DNA of 64,000 nt from Herbaspirillum huttiense. Lineage in GTDB: Bacteria > Pseudomonadota > Gammaproteobacteria > Burkholderiales > Burkholderiaceae_D. The translations under genes and the position numbers were made by a program. Under the pieces are notes generated by a model. That model had not been told where the DNA came from. It saw only the letters and a program-made list of their open reading frames with translations, and made no database searches. Positions 33,670 through 42,181 of the stretch are shown piece by piece. The stretch lies in NCBI RefSeq assembly GCF_004367745.1, contig NZ_CP037993.1:1054001-1118000 (forward strand). Direction: 5' to 3'. The first letter of the stretch is position 1. Every line of letters starts with the position of its first letter.

Positions 33670-34455
33670 ATGAGCAATACTCCCCAGAACGTGCAACTGG
33701 CAAACTTCCCCAGCCTCAAGGGCAAGCGCGTCTTCATCACCGGCGGCGGCACCGGCATCGGTGCGGCCATCGTCGAAGCGTTTGCGCAACAAGGTGCGCA
33801 TGTGGCCTTCGTCGATATCGCCACCGAAGCCAGCGAAGCACTGTGCAATGACATCGCGGCAGCCGGTCATCCCAAGCCGCTGTTCCGTCATTGCGACCTG
33901 CGCGACATTCCCGCCTTCCAGGCGACCATCGCCGAGCTGCAAGGACAGCTCGGCGACTTCGACGTGCTGGTCAACAATGCCGCCAATGACCAGCGCCACA
34001 AGCTGGAAGAAGTGACGCTGGAATACTGGGACGACCGCATCGCCATCAACCAGCGTCCGTCCTTCTTCGCCGTGCAGTCGGTGGTGGAAGGCATGAAACG
34101 CCGTGGCGGCGGTTCCATCATCAACTTCAGCTCGATCAGCTGGCACCAGTCCGGTGGCGGCTTCCCGGTCTATACCACGGCCAAGGCCTCGACCCTGGGC
34201 CTGACCCGTGGCCTGGCGCGCGACCTCGGTCCGCACAAGATCCGCGTCAATACCGTGACACCGGGCTGGGTCATGACCGAACGCCAGATCAAGCTGTGGC
34301 TGGATGAAGAAGGCAAGAAGGCGATCGCCCGCAATCAGTGCCTGCAGGGTGACCTGCTGCCCTGGCACCTGGCGCGCATGGTGCTGTTCCTGGCGGCGGA
34401 CGACAGCGCGATGTGTACCGCGCAGGAATTCATCGTCGACGCCGGCTGGGTGTGA
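33670..34455 (+). CDS. SDR sugar 1-dehydrogenase (L-arabinose/D-galactose/D-xylose type)
   Basis: 261-residue short-chain dehydrogenase. Cofactor motif TGGGTGIGAA, then VNNAAND and the catalytic Tyr and Lys in VYTTAKAS, with the SIS catalytic serine region before it; the C-terminus AQEFIVDAGWV is typical. It resembles rhizobial sugar 1-dehydrogenases that oxidise galactose, arabinose or xylose to the lactone. Between the ChvE transporter and a lactonase, this fits the first oxidation step of L-arabinose or D-galactose; for galactose the product would feed the dgo genes. Confidence 0.82.
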   Translation: MSNTPQNVQLANFPSLKGKRVFITGGGTGIGAAIVEAFAQQGAHVAFVDIATEASEALCNDIAAAGHPKPLFRHCDLRDIPAFQATIAELQGQLGDFDVLVNNAANDQRHKLEEVTLEYWDDRIAINQRPSFFAVQSVVEGMKRRGGGSIINFSSISWHQSGGGFPVYTTAKASTLGLTRGLARDLGPHKIRVNTVTPGWVMTERQIKLWLDEEGKKAIARNQCLQGDLLPWHLARMVLFLAADDSAMCTAQEFIVDAGWV

Positions 34456-34490
34456 GCGGGTTGACGAAGCGCGTCTGCGCTGCGGACCAG

Positions 34491-34522
34491 AAAGAGTCGC
34501 CCAATGGCGACTCTTTTTTTTT
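34491..34522 (+). terminator. Rho-independent terminator after the sugar dehydrogenase
   Basis: Stem AGAGTCGCC (34493-34501) with GGCGACTCT (34506-34514), loop CAAT, then a long T run. It ends the chvE-region catabolic operon. Confidence 0.85.
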
Positions 34523-34584
34523 GCGCAAATTTTGCGCAAACGCCAAAAGAGTGTCGAAGCGGGAAGAGAAGTGAGGCCGTTTCA

Positions 34585-34606
34585 GAAAAAAGCTGTATGA
34601 CAGCTT
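34585..34606 (-). terminator. Terminator-like hairpin for the LysR gene
   Basis: Stem AAGCTGT/ACAGCTT (34590-34606) followed on the minus strand by a T run. It lies about 200 bases beyond the LysR stop, so the link is tentative. Confidence 0.5.
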
Positions 34607-34803
34607 GAAAAAACTTAGTTTTTTACCTGCCTGAAGTGTTGTTTTTTTGCCGCGTTTTTTTAAAGTTTTGCGTCGCGTGAATTCAGTTTTGTTCCGGCGA
34701 TTCCGGCCGTTTTCAGAGAGGCTTACGCTTCCTTACATTTCTTAATAAAACTCGGCGCAGGAAACCGACCCCGGCATGGCACATGCCCGGGCAGGCGGGG
34801 GAA

Positions 34804-35745
34804 TCAGTAAATCATTTTCGCCACTTCTCGGATGGACTGCAGCACCAGGTTGGCCCCGGGCGAGAGCAGGTTGTCCTGGCGCGTGATGATGCCGAAGCCG
34901 GCCATGCGGCAGGGCAGTTCGATGGGCAGGATGTCCATCAGGCGGGCCTGGGTGTAGTAGCGCGCCACTTCGGTGGGCATGGCGTAGATGAAATCGGTCT
35001 GCTGCAGCAGGCTCGTGATGAACAGGATGGCGGTGGTGTCGACCACGTTGGAGGGCGGCGCCAGGCCTTGCTCGCGGAACATCTGGTCGCAGCGCGCGCG
35101 CAGGATGCTGCCCTTGGGCGCCATGATCCAGGCCTCGCCGGCGAGGTCGGCCAGGGTCAGGTCGGTACGGGTGTGGAAGGGATGTCCCACCCGCGCCACG
35201 GCGCACACCGGCTCGTCGGCCAGCTCTTCATAGAGCAGGCCGCCACGGGCTTCCTCATCCAGGATGCGGCCGATGATGAAGTCCAGCTCGCCGTGCAGCA
35301 GGCGCGAGAGCAGGATGTTGCTGCTTTCCACTTCAACGCCGATGCGCAACATCGGGGCTTGTTCCTTGACCCGCGCGATGGCCGGCGGCAACAGGGCCAT
35401 GCCGGGCGAGAGGATCACGCCCACATCGACCTGGCCGGACAGGCCGGACTTCAGGGCCACGATGTCCTCGTGCGCCTTGGACAGGCTGGTCAGGGCCATG
35501 CGCGCATGGCGGATCATGGCCTCGCCATAGATGGTGGGCCGCATGCCGCGCGGCAGCCGCTCGAACAGGGACACGCCCAGCATGTCTTCGAGGTCCTTGA
35601 GTTGCTTGGAAGCAGCCGGCTGCGTCATGTTCAGCTCGCTGGCGGCGCGGTGGATGTTGCGGGTGTCGTCGAGAGCGATCAGCAGCAGGAGCTGACGGGT
35701 CTTCAATCGCGCCCGCAGAAACCAGTTCGGGTCACTGTTTTTCAT
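34804..35745 (-). CDS. LysR-family regulator, GbpR-like
   Basis: 313 residues. Helix-turn-helix in the N-terminus: LLLLIALDDTRNIHRAASEL then NMTQPAASKQLKDLEDML. Effector domain from about residue 95: GQVDVGVILSPGMALLPPAI. It resembles GbpR, the LysR regulator that in Agrobacterium and Azospirillum controls the chvE-type sugar-binding gene in response to sugar. Its position beside the ChvE transporter and porin genes fits that job. Its site on the DNA is not identified here. Confidence 0.83.
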   Translation of the reverse strand: MKNSDPNWFLRARLKTRQLLLLIALDDTRNIHRAASELNMTQPAASKQLKDLEDMLGVSLFERLPRGMRPTIYGEAMIRHARMALTSLSKAHEDIVALKSGLSGQVDVGVILSPGMALLPPAIARVKEQAPMLRIGVEVESSNILLSRLLHGELDFIIGRILDEEARGGLLYEELADEPVCAVARVGHPFHTRTDLTLADLAGEAWIMAPKGSILRARCDQMFREQGLAPPSNVVDTTAILFITSLLQQTDFIYAMPTEVARYYTQARLMDILPIELPCRMAGFGIITRQDNLLSPGANLVLQSIREVAKMIY

Positions 35746-36067
35746 AAGTCTCCGGGGACGGTTTTCTAAATTTTTTCAATCGTTTTTTTATTAGGAATTG
35801 ATGATATCAAATCGCATATCGGAATTGCTAAAGATTTCATTGGAAAGACATGAACTGAATACTTAGTATCTAGCCACATTCCGGGCTGTACAGGAGACAA
35901 CCAGCACAGCAGCGGGATGAAAGAGAAGAAGGTCGGGCAGCATCAAAAACAACAAGTTGGGAGACTGTCAGGAGTCCGTCAGGATCCAGGGGTCTGAAGT
36001 GCAACGCTGCACGGCCAAGCCCACCGACGAAAAAAATTTTAAACGGCAATATCCACGGAGACTATTC
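35746..36067 (+). promoter_or_regulatory. 322-base divergent region between the LysR gene and the porin
   Basis: No gene is visible. It is AT-rich near the LysR start. A possible porin promoter is TTGGAA near 35838, then TTAGTA about 17 bases downstream. The ribosome site CGGAGACTATTC precedes the porin ATG. LysR-type sites are likely here but I cannot pick one with confidence. Confidence 0.45.
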
Positions 36068-37207
36068 ATGAAGCAAGTGAAGCCATCCTTTATTGGAGCA
36101 AAGACCCTGTGCGCGCTCGCGCTGATGGGTGCGTTCTCGGCACAGGCGCAGGCGCAAAGCAGTGTCACCATTTACGGCCGTGTTGTGGCCGGCGTCGACT
36201 TCCAGACCAATGCCGGTACCAACGGTCAAGGTTCCAAGTGGAGCGCAGCCAACAACCAATGGGGCACCAGCATGATCGGCTTCAAGGGCACGGAAGACCT
36301 GGGCGGCGGTACCAATGCCTTCTTCCTGCTGGAATCCGGTTTCAACTCGACCAAGGGCGGGTTCAACGGTTCCGATACCAGCAACGGTACCGCGCTGTTC
36401 AATCGCCGTTCTTACGTCGGCCTGTCCTCGGCAACCGCTGGCTCCGTCAAGTTCGGCAAGAACCTGTTCATCAACAACGACGTCTGGTATCTGGACCCGA
36501 CCGGTCAGCAAGCCATCGGTACCTCGACCCTGGTCAATGGCCGCAACTGGCCTGGCGCGTCGAACATCATCGAGTACAACAGCCCTGACATGGGTGGTTT
36601 CACCGTCAATCTGCAGACCAGCCTGGGTGAAAAGCCGGGTTCGTTCAATGGTGGCGTGCCCAACGCTGGTACCAGCGATGGCCGCAAGGATGGCATCTCG
36701 CTGGCCTACCAGAAGAACGGCCTGGAACTGCGCGCGATCTATGACGTAGTCCGCGATGCCAATGGTAACTACGATGACCTGTGGAAACACTCCAAGGAGC
36801 TGATCCTGGGTGGTACCTACAAGTTCGACAAGCTGAAGATGTTCGTCGGCTATGAGAATCTGCGTGCTCCGAACGCTGCGGCTGGCGCTCCGGACCGGGC
36901 CAACCACTACTGGATCGGTGCCAACTATGACGTGACCTCGCAACTGCAACTCGTGGGCGCATGGTTCCACGTCAATGCCAACAACGCTTCGGTCAATGCG
37001 GCTGGCGTGGGTAATGGCGGTGGTACGTCCAACCTGTACATGGCTGGTATCAATTACTTCCTGTCCAAGCGTACCCTGTTGTACGTTGATGTTGGCACCG
37101 TGCGTAACGGCACTGGCGCTGGTCACGTCCTGGAAAACGGCGCCGACAACGGCGTTTCCGGCCTGAAGCAGACCGGCGGTTACTTCGGTATCGCCCACTC
37201 GTTCTGA
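36068..37207 (+). CDS. Outer-membrane general porin (Burkholderia type)
   Basis: 379 residues with a clear signal peptide (IGAKTLCALALMGAFSAQAQ then AQ). The mature protein begins SSVTIYGRVVAGVDFQTN and ends in GYFGIAHSF with the C-terminal Phe used for outer-membrane assembly. Alternating beta-strand patterns and GFKGTEDLGGGTNAFFLLES are typical of Gram-negative porins of the beta-proteobacterial group. Within this cluster it may let sugars or sugar acids cross the outer membrane. A strong terminator follows. Confidence 0.93.
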   Translation: MKQVKPSFIGAKTLCALALMGAFSAQAQAQSSVTIYGRVVAGVDFQTNAGTNGQGSKWSAANNQWGTSMIGFKGTEDLGGGTNAFFLLESGFNSTKGGFNGSDTSNGTALFNRRSYVGLSSATAGSVKFGKNLFINNDVWYLDPTGQQAIGTSTLVNGRNWPGASNIIEYNSPDMGGFTVNLQTSLGEKPGSFNGGVPNAGTSDGRKDGISLAYQKNGLELRAIYDVVRDANGNYDDLWKHSKELILGGTYKFDKLKMFVGYENLRAPNAAAGAPDRANHYWIGANYDVTSQLQLVGAWFHVNANNASVNAAGVGNGGGTSNLYMAGINYFLSKRTLLYVDVGTVRNGTGAGHVLENGADNGVSGLKQTGGYFGIAHSF

Positions 37208-37260
37208 TGCAACGAACAGCAGTAATGTAATCCTTCCTGAGGTGGTCTTGATGTAGTTGA

Positions 37261-37286
37261 GGGTGGGCGCAAGCCCACCCTTTTTT
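37261..37286 (+). terminator. Strong terminator after the porin gene
   Basis: Perfect 8-base stem GGGTGGGC/GCCCACCC with loop GCAA, then six T. Classic Rho-independent terminator 53 bases after the stop. Confidence 0.92.
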
Positions 37287-37328
37287 GTCTTTGTGGCAGA
37301 CGTTTCCGGTATCTGCCGCAGTCGTGCA

Positions 37329-37346
37329 AAACAATTTATATTGTTT
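37329..37346. promoter_or_regulatory. Inverted repeat before the lactonase gene
   Basis: Perfect 7-base arms AAACAAT/ATTGTTT around TTAT, about 43 bases before the lactonase start, in an AT-rich promoter-like stretch, followed by a further TTGTTTAT. Candidate operator; the binding protein is unknown. Confidence 0.5.
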
Positions 37347-37388
37347 ATCTTGTTTATTTCATTTTCTTGATTTGCAGGCGGAACCCCG

Positions 37389-38270
37389 ATGAATGCGCAA
37401 TTGCTGGTCGATGGACATCATGAACTGGGCGAAGGAGTACTCTGGTGCGAGCGCTCGCAGACGGTCTTCTGGACCGACATCCACGCCTCCCGCCTGTGGA
37501 ACCATGATCCGGCCAGCGGTGCCACGCGCAGCTGGAGCATGCCGGAACGCCTGTGCTGCTTTGCCTTCACGGCCGATGCCCGGCGCCTGCTGATCGGGCT
37601 CGCATCGCGTCTGGCCTTCTTCGACCTGGACACCGGCAGCATCAGCCCGATCTGCCGCATCGAAGATGACCTGCCGACCACGCGGCTCAACGATGGCCGT
37701 TGCGATCGCCAGGGCCGTTTCGTCTTCGGAACATTGAATGAGGACGCAGGCCGTGACCCCATCGCCAGCTTCTATCGTCTCAATGCCGACCTCAGTCTGG
37801 AGCGCCTGGCGCTGCCGGGCATCGCCATTTCCAACAGCATCTGCTTCAGCCTCGATGGCAAGCTGATGTATCACTGCGATTCCATGGCCGGAAAGATCAT
37901 GGTGTGTGATTACGACACCGACAGCGGCGCGGTCAGCCATCAGCGCGTCTTCGCCGATCTGGCGCAGCAGCCGGGCGGCCCCGACGGGTCGACCGTCGAT
38001 GCGGAGGGGTACCTGTGGAATGCCCAGTGGGGTGGTGCGCGCGTGGTGCGCTTCGCGCCCGATGGCAGCATTGACCGCATCGTCGAAGTGCCGACGGCGC
38101 AGCCGTCCTGCGTGGCTTTCGGCGGGGCGGCCTTCGATACCTTGTTCGTGACCACGGCGCACGAAGGCATGAGCGCCGAACAGCGCGCGCAAGACAAGCT
38201 GGCCGGTGGCTTGTTCAGCGTGCCGCATCCCGATGTGCGCGGCTTGCCTGAAGTGCGTTTCGCCGGCTGA
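37389..38270 (+). CDS. SMP-30/gluconolactonase-family sugar lactonase
   Basis: 293-residue six-bladed propeller lactonase. Metal-site patterns: HELGEGVLWCE (Glu15 region), TTRLNDGRCDRQGRFVFGT, AISNSICFSLDGKLMYHCDS and GGPDGSTVDAEGYLWNAQWG. It hydrolyses the aldonolactone made by a sugar 1-dehydrogenase. With the dehydrogenase at 33670 and the dehydratase at 31846 it fits L-arabinonolactonase; with dgoD it could serve D-galactonolactone. It ends at a hairpin shared with the convergent IclR gene. Confidence 0.85.
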   Translation: MNAQLLVDGHHELGEGVLWCERSQTVFWTDIHASRLWNHDPASGATRSWSMPERLCCFAFTADARRLLIGLASRLAFFDLDTGSISPICRIEDDLPTTRLNDGRCDRQGRFVFGTLNEDAGRDPIASFYRLNADLSLERLALPGIAISNSICFSLDGKLMYHCDSMAGKIMVCDYDTDSGAVSHQRVFADLAQQPGGPDGSTVDAEGYLWNAQWGGARVVRFAPDGSIDRIVEVPTAQPSCVAFGGAAFDTLFVTTAHEGMSAEQRAQDKLAGGLFSVPHPDVRGLPEVRFAG

Positions 38271-38296
38271 GGCGTGGGGCTTTCGCTCCCCACGCC
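38271..38296. terminator. Bidirectional hairpin between lactonase and IclR genes
   Basis: Perfect 9-base stem GGCGTGGGG/CCCCACGCC directly after the lactonase stop, between two convergent genes. No long T run on either side. Confidence 0.6.
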
Positions 38297-38316
38297 ATCC
38301 TTTCATCGGGTCCGCT

Positions 38317-39168
38317 TCAGGACCCGAAACTCGAATCCCCCATCAGCCGCGACAGCCGTGCCGAGATTTCCTGAACGATGCCTTGCACCTCGTCCAGGCT
38401 GGGATTGACCTTCTTGTCGATGCGTTCGATATAGGGCACGTTCAAGGCCGCCAGCATGCGGTTGTTGGCTCCCATCACCGGATAGGACAGGTTGACCACG
38501 CCGCGGATCTGCCGGCTTTCCATGCGCGAGTGGCCGCGTTTGCGCGTGTCCTCGATCTGGCGTATCAGCTGCGCCGTCCCGATTTCCTGTTCGCCATCCA
38601 TGCGCACGTGCGCGGCCAGCATGCTGGCGCGTTCGGCTTCATCGCGGAAGGCCAGCAACACGTGGCCGGATGCCGTGTCAGTCAGGCTCACCAGCGCCCC
38701 GACCTTCAGTCCGAACGCCCAGCGTTCGGGACTGTCGACCTGCGCCACCACGATCACGCGGCCCGCTTCGTAGACCGTCAGGTGGGTGGACTGCATGGAG
38801 CGATTGGCCAGCTCGCGCATGTGGGGCAGGGCGGTGCTCACCAGCGAGCGGATCGGCTGATGATGATGGGCCAGCTCAAACAGTTTCAGCGAGAGCCGGT
38901 AATGGTCGTTGTCGGCCACCAGGTAACCGCGCTGTTCCAGCGTGACCACCATGCGGAAGATTTCATTGACGCTGCGTCCCAGTTGCCGCGAGATCTGGTT
39001 CAGGGTCAGCATCTGTTCCGAGCGACTCAGCAACTCCAGGATATCCAGGCCCTTGTCCAGCGCCGGCGCGGCGTAGCGCGTCTTGCCGGCAGCGCTGTCC
39101 TCTTCGTGGTCGGCGGCCGTCTGCACGGCGGTAGCCTCGGCGGGATTGAGTTTGCGGGTTCTGGGCAT
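38317..39168 (-). CDS. IclR-family transcriptional regulator
   Basis: 283 residues. The winged helix is at about 35-95 (ALDKGLDILELLSRSEQMLT, then LNQISRQLGRSVNEIFRMVV). The IclR effector domain follows (THLTVYEAGRVIVVAQVDSP; GVVNLSYPVMGANNRMLAAL near the end). It diverges from the fuconate dehydratase gene and has a nested inverted repeat (39245-39281) between them. It probably controls the fucose genes, with a fucose-derived acid as effector; that is inference. Confidence 0.9.
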   Translation of the reverse strand: MPRTRKLNPAEATAVQTAADHEEDSAAGKTRYAAPALDKGLDILELLSRSEQMLTLNQISRQLGRSVNEIFRMVVTLEQRGYLVADNDHYRLSLKLFELAHHHQPIRSLVSTALPHMRELANRSMQSTHLTVYEAGRVIVVAQVDSPERWAFGLKVGALVSLTDTASGHVLLAFRDEAERASMLAAHVRMDGEQEIGTAQLIRQIEDTRKRGHSRMESRQIRGVVNLSYPVMGANNRMLAALNVPYIERIDKKVNPSLDEVQGIVQEISARLSRLMGDSSFGS

Positions 39169-39530
39169 GGCGTTTTCCGGGTGCGACAGGGGACGATAGA
39201 TCGCAAAAGCAGGCTTTTCTGGGGCCGGATTGTAGGGGATTTTGATGAAAAATCCATTTTATTCGTAAAATAATTTTTCATGCATGATCTCTTGACCTCG
39301 CCTCGTCATCCCAAAATCGATATCGGTCAGGTCCGAAACTTCATCGGACTGGCCCCGCAATGGGAGGATAATCAAGGTTATGCTCTGGCACTCACAGATG
39401 AAATGATATTTTACTTGTGAGGAAAAACAAAAGAGGGGCCTGGCCCCGGAGACGATCACCCCAGGCTGTCCGCCACGGATGGCCAGCCGATTGCGGCACG
39501 CCACCGCAGCGGCATCCACGCTAGAGACCG
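39169..39530. promoter_or_regulatory. 362-base divergent control region of the IclR and fuconate dehydratase genes
   Basis: No convincing gene. Besides the nested palindrome at 39245-39281 it contains a second inverted repeat, GTCCGA (39331-39336) with TCGGAC (39344-39349), whose flanks CAG and TGG extend the symmetry imperfectly. The region between 39230 and 39290 is AT-rich and probably holds the IclR promoter. Confidence 0.55.
39245..39281. promoter_or_regulatory. Nested inverted repeats, candidate IclR operator
   Basis: Outer arms ATGAAAAAT (39245-39253) and ATTTTTCAT (39273-39281) are a perfect 9-base match. Inside them ATTTTA (39256-39261) and TAAAAT (39266-39271) form a second perfect repeat around TTCG. 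The site lies 77 bases upstream of the IclR start. A half-site with one mismatch, TAAGTTTTCAT, recurs at 45914-45924 before the fuconolactonase. Confidence 0.65.
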
Positions 39531-40808
39531 ATGACCAAGATTACTGCCCTGCGCGTGCTGGACGTACGCTTTCCCACTTCGCAATCGCTGGATGGGTCGG
39601 ATGCAATGAATCCGGATCCGGATTACTCCGCCGCCTACGTCATCCTCGATACCGACAATGAGCAACTGAAGGGCCACGGCCTGACCTTCACCATCGGTCG
39701 CGGCAACGAGATCTGTTGTGCCGCCATCCGCGCCATGGAGCACCTGGTGGTGGGCCTGGACCTGGACTGGATCGCCGCCGACATGGGCCGCTTCTGGCGT
39801 CACGTCACCTCTGACAGCCAGCTGCGCTGGATCGGTCCGGACAAGGGCGCGATCCACCTGGCCACCGGCGCAGTGGTCAATGCCGCCTGGGACCTGTGGG
39901 CCAAGGCGGCCGGCAAGCCGGTGTGGAAGCTGGTGGCTGACATGTCGCCCGAGGAACTGGTGCGCACCATCGATTTCCGCTACATCACCGATTGCATCAC
40001 CCCGGATGAAGCACTGGCCCTGCTGCGCGAAAAGGAAGCCGGCAAGGCCGAACGCCTGCGCATCCTGGAACAGGAAGGCTATCCCTGCTACACCACCTCG
40101 GCCGGCTGGCTGGGCTATGACGACGCCAAGCTGCGCCGCCTGTGCCAAGAAGCCATCGATCAGGGCTTCAACTACGTCAAGCTCAAGGTCGGCCGCGACC
40201 TGGAAGACGACAAGCGCCGCGTGCGCATCGCCCGCGAAGTGCTGGGCCCGGACCGCAATCTGATGATCGATGCCAACCAGGTGTGGGAAGTGGATCAGGC
40301 CATCGACTGGGTCAATGAATTGGCCTTTGCGCAACCCTGGTTCATCGAGGAGCCGACCAGTCCGGACGACGTGGAAGGTCACCGCAAGATCCGCGCCGGC
40401 ATTGGTGCGGTCAAGGTCGCCACCGGCGAGATGTGCCAGAACCGCGTGCTGTTCAAGCAGTTCATCATGCGCGATGCCATCGATGTGGTGCAGATCGATT
40501 CCTGCCGTCTCGGTGGCGTCAATGAAATCCTGGCCGTCATGCTGATGGCCGCGAAATATGGCAAGGTGGTCTGCCCGCATGCGGGTGGCGTGGGCCTGTG
40601 CGAATATGTGCAGCACCTGTCGATGATCGACTACCTGTGCATCTCCGGCAGCAAGGAAGGACGCGTGACCGAATATGTGGACCACCTGCACGAACACTTC
40701 GTCGATCCCTGCGTGATCCGCAATGCGGCCTACATGCCGCCCAGCCTGCCGGGGTTTTCGATCGAAATGAAGCCCGCTTCACTGGAGCAGTACCGCTTCC
40801 GGGGTTGA
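39531..40808 (+). CDS. L-fuconate dehydratase
   Basis: 425-residue enolase-superfamily dehydratase. It removes water from L-fuconate to give 2-keto-3-deoxy-L-fuconate. Active-site residues align one position from those of Xanthomonas fuconate dehydratase: Lys217 and Lys219 in YVKLKVGRD, Asp247 in MIDANQVWE, Glu273 in FIEEPTSPDD, Glu300 in ATGEMCQN and His350 in VCPHAGGVG. It starts an operon with a fucose dehydrogenase and a mutarotase, divergent from the IclR gene. Confidence 0.94.
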   Translation: MTKITALRVLDVRFPTSQSLDGSDAMNPDPDYSAAYVILDTDNEQLKGHGLTFTIGRGNEICCAAIRAMEHLVVGLDLDWIAADMGRFWRHVTSDSQLRWIGPDKGAIHLATGAVVNAAWDLWAKAAGKPVWKLVADMSPEELVRTIDFRYITDCITPDEALALLREKEAGKAERLRILEQEGYPCYTTSAGWLGYDDAKLRRLCQEAIDQGFNYVKLKVGRDLEDDKRRVRIAREVLGPDRNLMIDANQVWEVDQAIDWVNELAFAQPWFIEEPTSPDDVEGHRKIRAGIGAVKVATGEMCQNRVLFKQFIMRDAIDVVQIDSCRLGGVNEILAVMLMAAKYGKVVCPHAGGVGLCEYVQHLSMIDYLCISGSKEGRVTEYVDHLHEHFVDPCVIRNAAYMPPSLPGFSIEMKPASLEQYRFRG

Positions 40809-40833
40809 GACTGCATCCACCACGACAAGATGA

Positions 40834-41628
<795 letters not shown>

Positions 41629-41635
41629 GGCCGCC

Positions 41636-41989
41636 ATGCGTACCGTGCTGGCCCTCGATCTGAAAGATGATCCCGCGCTGATCGCCGAGTATGAACAGCA
41701 CCATCAGCGCATCTGGCCCGAGATCGCCGCCCATTTGCGCCGACAGGGCGTGACCGGGATGGAGATCCATCGTCTCGGGACGCGCATGGTGATGGTGATG
41801 GAGACCGATGATGCGGTGTTCGACGCCGCCGCCATGGCAGCGGCCAGCGAGCGTGATCCCAAGGTGCAGGCGTGGGAAGCGCTGATGTGGCGCTTCCAGG
41901 CCGCGACACCGTGGACGCCGGCCGGAGAGAAGTGGGTGCCGATGACGCGCATCTTCGATCTGTCCGCGCAGGAAGACGGAAAAGATTAA
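41636..41989 (+). CDS. L-rhamnose/L-fucose mutarotase-family protein (RhaM/YiiL type)
   Basis: 117-residue ferredoxin-like mutarotase of the DUF718 family. It has LALDLKDDPALIAEYEQHHQ then RIWPEIAAHLRRQGVTGMEI, with a catalytic His in EYEQHHQ, and ends KWVPMTRIFDL. It interconverts anomers of a 6-deoxy sugar, here most likely L-fucose, supplying the form used by the adjacent dehydrogenase. It lies 7 bases after that gene. Confidence 0.88.
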   Translation: MRTVLALDLKDDPALIAEYEQHHQRIWPEIAAHLRRQGVTGMEIHRLGTRMVMVMETDDAVFDAAAMAAASERDPKVQAWEALMWRFQAATPWTPAGEKWVPMTRIFDLSAQEDGKD

Positions 41990-42038
41990 GTTTCCATTGC
42001 AGCAGAGTTTAGTTTTTGCAAATCGCTTTCTAAGTTTT
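41986..42038. promoter_or_regulatory. TTAAGTTTC/TCTAAGTTTT motifs before the fucose transporter operon
   Basis: TTAAGTTTC (41986-41994) and TTTCTAAGTTTT (42027-42038) lie in the 190-base gap before the ABC operon. The same pair occurs at 45891-45899 and 45910-45921 before the fuconolactonase. Shared motifs in two nearby promoters suggest co-regulation. A tandem repeat GGTAGCAGCA lies further on at 42057-42076. Confidence 0.5.
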
Positions 42039-42056
42039 TCGCAAGGCGGTACAGTA

Positions 42057-42085
42057 GGTAGCAGCAGGTAGCAGCAGGCAGCACG
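42057..42085 (+). repeat. Short tandem repeat, 10-base unit GGTAGCAGCA
   Basis: Two perfect tandem copies (42057-42066, 42067-42076) and a third degenerate copy GGCAGCACG in the leader region of the transporter operon. It could vary by slippage and change leader length. Confidence 0.6.
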
Positions 42086-42181
42086 CAAGACCGTAGTCCC
42101 CGAACAGCAGCGACCGCAGAGTCGCGCAAACGATGGCCAGGACCTGTTCCGGCCAGCACTGCATCCGCATCCGAGGTGAGC

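Larger units (their letters stand above)
34456..34803. other. 348-base gap between convergent genes
   Basis: No gene is apparent. It holds a plus-strand terminator (34491-34522), a minus-strand terminator-like hairpin (34585-34606), a tandem pair of the palindrome TTTGCGCAAA (34520-34529 and 34531-34540) and an AT-rich stretch from about 34600 to 34750. Confidence 0.6.

Noticed and set aside
31840-34539. 899-codon open frame on the minus strand opposite the dehydratase and sugar dehydrogenase
   Set aside because: Mirror of two clearly conserved genes; low-information, His/Gln-rich translation.
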